This document shows, one piece after another, positions 18,791-26,972 of a stretch of DNA of 64,000 nucleotides (position 1 is its first letter; each line of letters opens with the position of its first letter). Made by a program: the position numbers and the translations under genes. The notes below the pieces were generated by a model. The model did no database searches. It was given only the letters and a program-made list of their open reading frames with translations, and had not been told where the DNA came from. Origin of the DNA: an uncultured Flavobacteriaceae bacterium (GTDB taxonomy: Bacteria > Bacteroidota > Bacteroidia > Flavobacteriales > Flavobacteriaceae); NCBI GenBank assembly GCA_947494825.1, contig CANLWN010000001.1, positions 248,001 to 312,000 on the forward strand. Reading direction: 5' to 3'.

Positions 18791-19792
18791 TTAATCTTTT
18801 ACTAAAACGTTAAATTTTCTTACCTGATTTACGAAATGCGACCACACTATGGACTTTGCCGCATAGTACTTTAGTATAAAATTAGCTTTTTCCCGCTTCC
18901 GGTACATCTTTCGGAACTGCCTATAGAAGCTGAGGTGAGCCCTTAGAATCGCCCAGCAATGGCTCAACTTTAATTGCAGAATAAATCGCAGTGCGGCCAC
19001 ACCGTCCAACAACAAACGCAAGAAGATGATCGGCATTGCCTTTCGCCTGGGCAGGTTTTTGGTAATGGAAAACAGGGAGTTCCGAAAGTTGAGATAGGTC
19101 TTCTTGGGATTCATATTATCCAGGGTAGATCCCCCCAAGTGATATACAAAAGCCTTACCGGTATAGAAAACCTTATATCCGCTGTTTTTGGCCCGCCAAC
19201 AAAGGTCTACCTCCTCTTGATGGGCAAAATAGTCTTCATCAAATCCCTTTAAGTGCTTAAAAACTTCCCTTTTAATGAACATACAGGCGCCCGTGGCCCA
19301 AAAAATCTCCCGTACGTCATCGTATTGCCCCCTATCCTTTTCCAAGGCCTGAAATATGCGCCCCCTACAGAAGGGATAGCCCAATTGGTCTATGAAGCCC
19401 CCGGCCGCACCTGCATATTCAAAATGGTCCTTCCGTTTTAGATCTAGGATCTTGGGCTGAACGATGGCCGCCTCAGGGATGTTTCGAAAGACATCTTTTA
19501 CTGGTTCGAGCCAGTTTTCCGTGACCTCCACATCCGAGTTCAACAGGCAGAAGATATCGGCTTCCACCTCCTTAAGGGCATCATTGTAGCCCTTGGCAAA
19601 GCCACCATTGCTATTGTTTTTGATAATTTTAATGTTGGGATAATGCGTTTCCAAAAAAGATACCGAACCGTCTGAGGAAGCGTTGTCCGCTACGTAGAGG
19701 TCAGCTTCTTTGGAAAATTGGGTCACCGATGGCAGGTATTTTTCCAAGAGTTTTTCCCCGTTCCAGTTGAGTATGACGATCGCTATTTTCAA
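18791..19792 (-). CDS. Family 2 glycosyltransferase, TTG start
   Basis: GT-A fold transferase of the rhamnosyltransferase-like subgroup, likely working on surface glycans. Visible landmarks: AIVILNWNG at the N-terminus, VADNASSDGSVSFLE (nucleotide-binding Asp), NNSNGGFAKGYNDAL, LLNSDVEV (the DXD-like site) and ATGACMFIKREVF with the acceptor-loop FDEDYFAHQEEVDLCWR. The only possible start is TTG at 19790-19792, because an in-frame stop (that of the preceding gene) lies 12 bp upstream. 333 residues. No other polysaccharide genes are nearby. Confidence 0.93.
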   Translation of the reverse strand: MKIAIVILNWNGEKLLEKYLPSVTQFSKEADLYVADNASSDGSVSFLETHYPNIKIIKNNSNGGFAKGYNDALKEVEADIFCLLNSDVEVTENWLEPVKDVFRNIPEAAIVQPKILDLKRKDHFEYAGAAGGFIDQLGYPFCRGRIFQALEKDRGQYDDVREIFWATGACMFIKREVFKHLKGFDEDYFAHQEEVDLCWRAKNSGYKVFYTGKAFVYHLGGSTLDNMNPKKTYLNFRNSLFSITKNLPRRKAMPIIFLRLLLDGVAALRFILQLKLSHCWAILRAHLSFYRQFRKMYRKREKANFILKYYAAKSIVWSHFVNQVRKFNVLVKD

Positions 19793-19804
19793 AACGCTTG
19801 CAAA

Positions 19805-20251
19805 TTAACGGCTAAAATCAGGAATATGCTCCAAAAAAGTATATTTTTCTTCTTCCAGGTCCATTTGACAGTAGTAGTGCTCCAGACCGTTGGTGACCAT
19901 CAAAAACTTGGCCCGTAGCTGCATATTGTAGCGAGCGATCTGATCAAACACCGTCTGGGTTATCTTCGTATCCGGCGATTTGCACTCCACCAAAATCTCT
20001 ATGGTTCCATCAGGGTTAAAAACAACAACGTCATATCTTTTTTTAAGGGTGTTCAATTGCAATTGTTTCTCTACATTGATATGACTCTTTGGGTATTTTT
20101 TATTAAATAGAAGATGGTGCACCACGTGTTGGCGAACCCATTCCTCGGGTTGTAGCACGACAAATTTTTTACGGATCACGTCAAAAATATGGACTTTATT
20201 TTCGCTATTTTTGAAGCGGAAGTCGTACGCTGAAAAATTCAGTACCTGCAT
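19805..20251 (-). CDS. Stand-alone HsdR N-terminal-like nuclease-fold protein
   Basis: 148 residues resembling only the N-terminal endonuclease domain of type I restriction subunit R. The PD-(D/E)xK-like core is visible: KRYDVVVFNPDG then EILVECKSPD, with Asp, Glu and Lys in the expected order. The helicase domains are absent, and no HsdM or HsdS gene lies nearby. Such proteins are annotated in many Flavobacteriaceae as HsdR_N-domain proteins and are probably housekeeping factors rather than restriction enzymes. It is divergent from holA with only 26 bp between starts and runs into the glycosyltransferase gene 12 bp later. Confidence 0.85.
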   Translation of the reverse strand: MQVLNFSAYDFRFKNSENKVHIFDVIRKKFVVLQPEEWVRQHVVHHLLFNKKYPKSHINVEKQLQLNTLKKRYDVVVFNPDGTIEILVECKSPDTKITQTVFDQIARYNMQLRAKFLMVTNGLEHYYCQMDLEEEKYTFLEHIPDFSR

Positions 20252-20277
20252 GGCACAAATTTGATGATTTTTTTTTA

Positions 20278-21279
20278 ATGGATGAAGTAAAACGAATTGT
20301 CGCCGATATCCGAAACGGAACCATTGCCCCTGTTTACTTTTTGATGGGGGAGGAACCTTATTATATTGATAAGATTGCAGCCTTTATTGAGCATCATGTG
20401 CTAACGGAGGAAGAACGGGGATTCAATCAAATGGTACTTTATGGAAAGGATGTATCCATTGAGAGTATTGTTTCCAATGCCAAACGCTATCCCATGATGG
20501 CTGAGAAGCAAGTGGTCATTGTTAAGGAGGCCCAACACCTTTCGCGTTCCATAGACAGTTTGAGCTCGTATGTGGATCAACCACAGACCAGCACGGTTTT
20601 GGTCATTTGTTACAAGTATGCCAAATTGGACAAACGCAAAAAATTGTACAAATCGCTACAGAACAATGGCGTCCTGTTCGAGAGTAAAAAACTTTACGAA
20701 AACCAGGTCTCCGAATGGATCCGTAAGGTAATGCAGGGCAGGGGATATCGCATTGCCCCCAAAGCGGCGATGTTGCTGGTGGAATTTTTGGGTACCGACC
20801 TCAGCAAGATCAACAACGAACTGGAAAAACTACAATTGGTAATTCCAAAAGAAAAAGAAATCACCGCAGAAGCGATAGAGGAGAACATTGGGATAAGCAA
20901 GGATTACAACAATTTTGAACTGAAAAAAGCCATTGGCGAACGCAATATCCTTAAGGCAACCCGCATCATCAATTATTTTGCGCAAAACCCAAAGGACAAC
21001 CCCCTGGTGGTTACCATAACCTTGTTGCACACCTTTTTTTCCCAGTTGTTGAATTACCATGGACTCAATGATCACTCCCCAAGAAATGTGGCAAGTACCT
21101 TAGGGGTAAACCCTTATTTTGTGAGTGAATACCAGATCGCGGCAAAAAACTATCCCATGAAAAAGGTGAGCCGTATAATTGCCCAGCTAAGGGAACTGGA
21201 CCTCAAAGGAAAAGGGGTAGGGGCCCAAAATATTTCCCAGGCCGACCTGTTGAAGGAACTACTTGTAAAAATTATCTAA
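20278..21279 (+). CDS. holA: DNA polymerase III subunit delta
   Basis: Clamp-loader subunit that opens the beta clamp. 333 residues, normal length. The N-terminal sequence VYFLMGEEPYYIDKIAAFIE is the typical delta opening (degenerate P-loop position), followed by KRYPMMAEKQVVIVKEAQ and the AAA+ lid and collar region LGTDLSKINNELEKL. It ends 2 bp from the convergent DoxX gene. A TATTTTTG box at 20206-20213, inside the divergent HsdR_N gene, could be its -7 element. Confidence 0.93.
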   Translation: MDEVKRIVADIRNGTIAPVYFLMGEEPYYIDKIAAFIEHHVLTEEERGFNQMVLYGKDVSIESIVSNAKRYPMMAEKQVVIVKEAQHLSRSIDSLSSYVDQPQTSTVLVICYKYAKLDKRKKLYKSLQNNGVLFESKKLYENQVSEWIRKVMQGRGYRIAPKAAMLLVEFLGTDLSKINNELEKLQLVIPKEKEITAEAIEENIGISKDYNNFELKKAIGERNILKATRIINYFAQNPKDNPLVVTITLLHTFFSQLLNYHGLNDHSPRNVASTLGVNPYFVSEYQIAAKNYPMKKVSRIIAQLRELDLKGKGVGAQNISQADLLKELLVKII

Positions 21280-21281
21280 CA

Positions 21282-21659
21282 CTACCTTTTGTCAATGCTA
21301 TATCGGCCAGGGCCCAATAGCATAACGGTCAGTAAAGCTGTTAAATACAGCAAGGCCAATTCCTTGTTTTTAAATGGATCGGAGCCATGGATCATGAAGG
21401 CGGCCACAAGCATAACTATTGCTGGAGGTACCGTAGCCCATCTGGTCTTATAACCGATAATGATCAGGATTGGACAAACAAATTCTCCGATGACCGCTAG
21501 AAAAAGTGAGGGAGAAGCTCCGATGCCCAATGGATTGGGAAATTCAAAATTACCATTTATTAGCTTTTGAAATTTGGGAATACCATGGGTAAGCAACATG
21601 GCCGATGAGGCAATTCTGAGCACGGCCAGACCTAGGTCATTTTTTAAGCTGTTTTTCAT
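21282..21659 (-). CDS. DoxX family membrane protein
   Basis: 125 residues with four predicted membrane helices (residues about 8-26, 48-66, 74-91 and 100-118). The opening LGLAVLRIASSAMLLTHGIPKF is typical of DoxX. The function is not established for this family in Bacteroidetes; some members are linked to quinone or thiol oxidation. It ends 2 bp from the stop of convergent holA with no terminator between them. Confidence 0.85.
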   Translation of the reverse strand: MKNSLKNDLGLAVLRIASSAMLLTHGIPKFQKLINGNFEFPNPLGIGASPSLFLAVIGEFVCPILIIIGYKTRWATVPPAIVMLVAAFMIHGSDPFKNKELALLYLTALLTVMLLGPGRYSIDKR

Positions 21660-21701
21660 TAATAATAAGATTTGAATGCCAGTAAATGTATCGTTTTTTT
21701 G

Positions 21702-23960
21702 CTAAAGTATGGTCAATTCCTCGAGAATTGATGCCATTTGGCCTACCAATTTCCTCGAATCAGATTTATTGAAAGCGAGTGGTGGTTTAATCTTTAAAAC
21801 ATTGTCAAAAGGACCGTCGGTGCCTATTAAAATGTGACGTTCACGTAGGCCGTTCTTAATCTTGGAAGCCAGTTGGGTAAGGGGTTTTCCGTTCGTATCA
21901 GTAAGTTCCACACCTATAAAAAGCCCTGCCCCCCGCACGTCGGCAATTTGAGGGTAGCGTTTCCCAAGGTCTGCTAAAAGGGTCATTAAATAATCTCCTA
22001 CATCCCTGGCATGTTCTTGTAGACCTTCTTCTTGTATTACATCAAGTACGGCATGGCCAATGGCACAGGAAACCGGATTGCCTCCAAAGGAGCTAAAAAA
22101 TTCCAAGCCGTTATCAAATTCTTTGGCCATTGCCTCTGTGGTCACCACTGCACCAATGGGATGGCCATTTCCCATGGGTTTCCCCAGAATGACCATATCA
22201 GGTACTATCCCGTGCATTTCAAAACCCCAAAAATGGCTTCCCAGTCGGCCAAAACCCACCTGCACCTCATCGCTAATGCAGATACCTCCCTGTTGCCTTA
22301 TTTTGGGATAGACGTTTTTAAGGTAACCCGGGGCCAAGGGAACCTGTCCGCCGCAGCCCATGAAGGGTTCTGCGATAAAAGCAGCAATGTCATTTTGATC
22401 TATTTGGATCAGTTCCGTCGCAAGTGCCGCAAAGTGCTCTCCGGCCCCCTGCTCATTGTCAAAACCAGATGCAAACACTTTTGGCATGGGTGCCTTGATT
22501 ATAAAATCCTTTTGTCCGCTTCCTCCCTTGCCTTGATACTTATAATGACTAATATCAATGCCCAATTGCGTGTTTCCATGATACCCATGTTCAAGGGCCA
22601 TCACCTTATTTTTTTTGGTAGTGGTCAAGGCCATGCGAATAGCCAAGTCTGTGGCAGCGCTGCCCGAGTTTACCAAGAAAACCTTGGACAACTTTTCTGG
22701 GAACAGGGAAAGTAATCTTTCGCCATAAGCCAGGAGTTCCTCATACAAATATCGTGTGTTGGTGTTCAATTTTGCCAGGGTCCTTTGCCCGGCTCTCACT
22801 ACCTTGGGGTGGCAATGCCCTACCAACATAATGTTGTTATAGGCGTCCAAAATGGTGTTTCCCTCTGCATCGTACATATATTGAAAGGCCGATCGGGACA
22901 TTTCAATGGGTTGGCGATAACTCAGGGAGAGCGATGGACTTAAAAGGGCCTTTCTTCTTTTGAGTTGATGGTCTGGTTTTGTTTTTGGGAGCAGTGGAAG
23001 GCCCGCAGCTTTTTTGAAGGTTTCCCTGGCTTTTATGGGGCTAATCGTTATCCATTTCCGCAAGAGTTCCCATGCCGGCTTTTCGCTTATGACAATATAG
23101 TCCGAATCGGGCTTTGATTTTTTGCTATGGGCAGAATTGCATACGCTGGTACATAACCTGGCCGCTATCAAGTAATAAAGGATGTCTAGTTCCAGTTCCT
23201 CCAAGGGGTAGGTTCCGTGATACCCCTGTATCACCGGGACAGCAATGTCCAGGGGGTTTTCCTTTTCCATCATCACATAGGTAAGGGCCACGGCCAATTC
23301 ATTAATAATCCAGGAATGGCACATATCACCAAAATCTATGATTCCCGAAACCCTTCCGTTTTGGACCAGTACATTCCAATCGTTGGCGTCATTGTGCAGG
23401 ATGCCTTTCCTGAGCTGGTGTGCCACGGGGCTCACATGTTCATCGAATTGTAGGAAAAAATAATCCACAAGGTTCCTGTCCCGTACATTTCCTATATGGT
23501 GCAACAGTGACCGGCTGTTCCTAAAATGTTTTAAATCCCATACCGTCTCCTTGGCCATGATAGCGGCTTCATAGGTCTTTTCAAGAGCCTTGTCCATTTG
23601 CCCCAAAAAAACACCGAAGGAATGTAATAGGGCCCCGGTATGGGGTACCTGATTTAGAAAATCACCTTCCACAAAAGACAGCAATTGGTAGGCCCAATCA
23701 CCACTTATACCCAGCGATTCGCCAGCGGTAGTTAAGATGTTGTTGGGAAAATCGTAGGCCTCCAGAGCGGCCAAGCGCACAAAAATTTTGGCCTCGGCCT
23801 GCAATAGGGCTATGGTCCCGGACGTGTTTGGGTGCTGCTTTAACACGTAGACTCCGCTTTTGTGCACTACTTTAAAGTTAATACTATCATAGCCCTCTAG
23901 CCGACTTGTCCTAGTTTCGGTAAGCGAATAAAATTCTTCCAAAATGGTGTCCATGTCCAT
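21702..23960 (-). CDS. Fusion of APH-like kinase and class III PLP enzyme (probable kinase/phospholyase)
   Basis: Two enzymes in one 752-residue chain, counted from the ATG at 23958-23960. Residues about 1-320 are an aminoglycoside-phosphotransferase-like kinase with HNDANDWN at 189-196 (catalytic Asp) and IDFGD at 208-212. Residues about 340-752 are a fold-type I, class III aminotransferase-like domain with [22 protein letters not shown] and PLP Lys594 in ILGKPMGNG. The human relatives are hydroxylysine kinase and the phospholyases AGXT2L1/AGXT2L2, which act in succession on hydroxylysine or phosphoethanolamine. By analogy the fusion may phosphorylate an amino alcohol and then eliminate phosphate. 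The substrate cannot be read from the sequence. Confidence 0.9.
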   Translation of the reverse strand: MDMDTILEEFYSLTETRTSRLEGYDSINFKVVHKSGVYVLKQHPNTSGTIALLQAEAKIFVRLAALEAYDFPNNILTTAGESLGISGDWAYQLLSFVEGDFLNQVPHTGALLHSFGVFLGQMDKALEKTYEAAIMAKETVWDLKHFRNSRSLLHHIGNVRDRNLVDYFFLQFDEHVSPVAHQLRKGILHNDANDWNVLVQNGRVSGIIDFGDMCHSWIINELAVALTYVMMEKENPLDIAVPVIQGYHGTYPLEELELDILYYLIAARLCTSVCNSAHSKKSKPDSDYIVISEKPAWELLRKWITISPIKARETFKKAAGLPLLPKTKPDHQLKRRKALLSPSLSLSYRQPIEMSRSAFQYMYDAEGNTILDAYNNIMLVGHCHPKVVRAGQRTLAKLNTNTRYLYEELLAYGERLLSLFPEKLSKVFLVNSGSAATDLAIRMALTTTKKNKVMALEHGYHGNTQLGIDISHYKYQGKGGSGQKDFIIKAPMPKVFASGFDNEQGAGEHFAALATELIQIDQNDIAAFIAEPFMGCGGQVPLAPGYLKNVYPKIRQQGGICISDEVQVGFGRLGSHFWGFEMHGIVPDMVILGKPMGNGHPIGAVVTTEAMAKEFDNGLEFFSSFGGNPVSCAIGHAVLDVIQEEGLQEHARDVGDYLMTLLADLGKRYPQIADVRGAGLFIGVELTDTNGKPLTQLASKIKNGLRERHILIGTDGPFDNVLKIKPPLAFNKSDSRKLVGQMASILEELTIL

Positions 23961-24049
23961 GCCGTGCAAAGCTATGATCTTGGAATAAACTTAGGGCAAT
24001 TTTACGATACAGAAAAAAGAATTATACAAAAAGGACCTCTCATAAAAAA

Positions 24050-24080
24050 TTGTATATGAGCGCTACTAGCAGTATATTTA
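24050..24080 (+). promoter_or_regulatory. Candidate promoter of the M16 protease gene
   Basis: TTG at 24050-24052, 20 bases, then TATATTTA at 24073-24080, one base off TAnnTTTG. It would give a leader of about 33 bases. Confidence 0.45.
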
Positions 24081-24119
24081 TGCTTAGACTTTGGACTAAT
24101 TATAATTAAATCATCAATC

Positions 24120-26897
24120 ATGAAAAAAGTAGCATTTTTTTTGCTGCTGGTTTTTGTTATGCAGAAACAGCAAGCACAGGGCTTTGAATTTAAAGCCTCC
24201 GACATTGAAATTCCCTATGAACGTTTTGAACTGCCCAATGGGCTTACTTTATTGGTCCATGAAGACCATAAGGCCCCTATAGCCGCGGTAAACGTGTGGT
24301 ACCATGTAGGCTCCAAGAACGAGAAGCCTGGAAAGAGCGGGTTTGCCCATTTGTTTGAACATTTAATGTTTAACGGAAGTGAAAATTTTAATGACGACTA
24401 TTTTCAGGCATTGGAGCGCATTGGGGGTACGGATCTAAACGGTACTACGAACAACGACCGCACCAATTATTTCCAAAATGTTCCCGTTTCCGCCCTGGAC
24501 CAGGTCCTTTTTTTAGAATCGGATAGAATGGGGCATTTGCTGGGCGCTATCGACCAAGAACGGCTAGATGAACAAAGGGGTGTTGTACAAAACGAAAAAA
24601 GGCAGGGTGAAAATCAGCCTTATGGGAAACAGTACGATTATCTTACCAAGGCCATGTATCCCAAAGGCCATCCATACTCCTGGACCGTAATTGGGGAGAT
24701 GGAAGACCTCAATGCCGCTTCCCTAGAGGACGTACACGAGTGGTTTAAAAGTTATTACGGCGCGGCGAATGCCGTAGTGGCCGTAGCGGGCGACATCAAT
24801 CCGCAAGAGGTATACCAAAAAGTGTTGAACTACTTTGGTGACATTCCTTCCGGACCAACCATAGAACGACAGGAAGTGAACATTCCCCGCCGCACCGGCG
24901 ATACCTATCAGGTCTACCAGGATAGGGTACCGGAAACCCGGGTACTGTTTGCATGGAATACCCCTCAATTTGGTGATAAGGAGGACATTCACTTCGATTT
25001 GATCTCCGCTATTTTGACCAGTGGGAAAAATTCCAGACTGTACAAAAAATTGATTTATGAAGACCAAATAGCCAGTTCGGTGGTTGCTTTTCAAGCGTCG
25101 AGCGAGATTTCGAGCAGGTTTATTAGCTGGGCCAATGTGAAACCCGGTGGCGATGTAGAGGAAGTGAAGTCCAAACTTTGGGCAGAAATAGATAATCTTA
25201 TTCAAAATGGCCCTACCGAAGCCGAACTCAAAAGGGTAAAGGCGGCCTACTTTGCCAATTTCATTAAGGGGTTGGAGCGTATTGGAGGTTTTGGCGGGGT
25301 ATCGGATATCCTAGCCTCCAACGAAACCTATTTCGGCGATGCTTCCTACTACAAAACAGTGCTTAAGTACGTAGAGGACGCCACTATTGACGATATTAAG
25401 AAGACGGCCCAGAAATGGCTTACCCAAGGCAAACATGTGCTGATTTGCAATCCTTTTCCTGAATATAAGGTTGAAGCAAGCACCGTTGATCGCTCCAAAC
25501 TACCCGAACTGGGTGCTCCCAAGAGTTCCAAGTTTCCCGATTTGGAACGGGCCAAACTCTCTAACGGACTTAATGTAATTTTGGCCAAACGGGCCGGTGT
25601 ACCTACGGTAGTAATGAACCTTATGGTGAATGCGGGTTACAAGACAGACCATTTGGCCAGTCCTGGTACAGCGTCGCTGGCCATGGACCTCTTGGACGAA
25701 GGCACCCAGGACCTAAACTCCCTGCAGATCAATGAAAAATTACAGCTTTTGGGCGCAAGCCTTAATACCTTTTCCAATCAGGATATTTCCAGTGTGTATA
25801 TGAATACCCTTAAGCCTAGTCTAGGGGAAAGCTTGGATCTATTTGCCGATGTGGTATTGAACCCTTCCTTTCCGCAAAATGAATTTGAGCGCCTGCAGGC
25901 AGAGCAGATCAATGATATTAAAACCGAAAAATCGCAGCCGATCTCCATGGCGTTGCGAGTCATGACCAAATACCTGTACGGAGAAGGACATCCCTATAGC
26001 AACCCGTACACAGGCTCTGGTTTTGAGGAGACGGTGGGCAAATTGACCCGGGCAGATGTTCAGAAGTTCTACGATACATGGATGAAGCCAAACAATGCCA
26101 CCCTGGTGGTGACCGGGGATGTGGAGATGAATGAGTTGACTTCCAAGTTGGAAAAATCCCTTGGCAAATGGAAAAAGGGAGCGGTGCCTTCCATTACTTT
26201 TGGCAAACCGACGGTCAGTTCAAAAAATACACTGTACTTAATGAACCGTCCGGAATCGCAGCAATCTGTTATCATTGCGGGGCACCTTACCGAAAAATAC
26301 GGGGACGTCTCCGAGGTGGCCCTGGAGCAGATGGTAAGTATTCTCGGTGGTGATTTTACTTCCAGGATCAATATGAACCTCAGGGAGGATAAACATTGGG
26401 CCTACGGTGCCGGTGGTTTTGTCCTGGGCGCCAAGGAAGAACGACCATTCATAATGTATGCCCCTGTACAGACCGATAAATCTGCGGAATCGGTAACCGA
26501 GCTGCGCAAGGAAATCTCGGAATTTACCACCACAAGACCGGCTACACAGCAAGAATTGGATAAGGTGAAGACCAATCAGGTATTGAAACTTCCCGGACAG
26601 TGGGAGACCAATACTGCCGTGAACAACTCTTTGGCCAATATAGTACGCTACGGATTGGCCGATGATTATTATCAGAAATACGATGGTAATGTTAGGAACC
26701 TTTCCCTTGACGAAGTGCAAGAGGTGAGCCAAAAAGTAGTAAAACCCAATGAAGTAAACTGGTTTATGGTGGGGGATAGGGCCAAAATAATAGACAAGTT
26801 GGATGAACTGGGCTTTGATGCCATCATTGAAATAGACGCGGATGGAAACCCCATTACGCCGGCCATCAAGGAACCGGAAATGGATATCAAGAACTAA
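24120..26897 (+). CDS. M16 family zinc protease (pitrilysin/PqqL type), two-domain
   Basis: Exported 925-residue protease. A signal peptide (residues 1-20) leads into the active half, with the inverted zinc motif HLFEH at residues 77-81 and the third ligand Glu about 77 residues later in NEKRQGENQPYG. The second half starts near residue 475 and repeats the fold, but at the matching site reads TASLAMDLLDEGT, without zinc ligands; it is the inactive partner half, as usual in two-domain M16 enzymes. It is a single gene closed by a bidirectional terminator shared with the E1 gene. Confidence 0.94.
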   Translation: MKKVAFFLLLVFVMQKQQAQGFEFKASDIEIPYERFELPNGLTLLVHEDHKAPIAAVNVWYHVGSKNEKPGKSGFAHLFEHLMFNGSENFNDDYFQALERIGGTDLNGTTNNDRTNYFQNVPVSALDQVLFLESDRMGHLLGAIDQERLDEQRGVVQNEKRQGENQPYGKQYDYLTKAMYPKGHPYSWTVIGEMEDLNAASLEDVHEWFKSYYGAANAVVAVAGDINPQEVYQKVLNYFGDIPSGPTIERQEVNIPRRTGDTYQVYQDRVPETRVLFAWNTPQFGDKEDIHFDLISAILTSGKNSRLYKKLIYEDQIASSVVAFQASSEISSRFISWANVKPGGDVEEVKSKLWAEIDNLIQNGPTEAELKRVKAAYFANFIKGLERIGGFGGVSDILASNETYFGDASYYKTVLKYVEDATIDDIKKTAQKWLTQGKHVLICNPFPEYKVEASTVDRSKLPELGAPKSSKFPDLERAKLSNGLNVILAKRAGVPTVVMNLMVNAGYKTDHLASPGTASLAMDLLDEGTQDLNSLQINEKLQLLGASLNTFSNQDISSVYMNTLKPSLGESLDLFADVVLNPSFPQNEFERLQAEQINDIKTEKSQPISMALRVMTKYLYGEGHPYSNPYTGSGFEETVGKLTRADVQKFYDTWMKPNNATLVVTGDVEMNELTSKLEKSLGKWKKGAVPSITFGKPTVSSKNTLYLMNRPESQQSVIIAGHLTEKYGDVSEVALEQMVSILGGDFTSRINMNLREDKHWAYGAGGFVLGAKEERPFIMYAPVQTDKSAESVTELRKEISEFTTTRPATQQELDKVKTNQVLKLPGQWETNTAVNNSLANIVRYGLADDYYQKYDGNVRNLSLDEVQEVSQKVVKPNEVNWFMVGDRAKIIDKLDELGFDAIIEIDADGNPITPAIKEPEMDIKN

Positions 26898-26925
26898 AGG
26901 CTTGATTTTGTAAAGGTTTAAAATA

Positions 26926-26954
26926 AAAATCCCGCTCCAAGAGCGGGATTTTTT
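26926..26954. terminator. Bidirectional terminator between the M16 and E1 genes
   Basis: Perfect 9-bp stem ATCCCGCTC / GAGCGGGAT with a 3-base loop. A residues flank it on the left and T residues on the right, so it works in both directions between two convergent genes. Confidence 0.9.
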
Positions 26955-26972
26955 AATCCATGTGAAGTTTTA

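Noticed and set aside
19805-20251. Type I restriction-modification system
   Set aside because: Only the HsdR N-terminal domain is encoded; no HsdM, HsdS or helicase part is found nearby.
22032-22715. Plus-strand open frame of 227 residues opposite the kinase-PLP fusion
   Set aside because: No recognisable motifs; the opposite strand encodes the conserved aminotransferase core.
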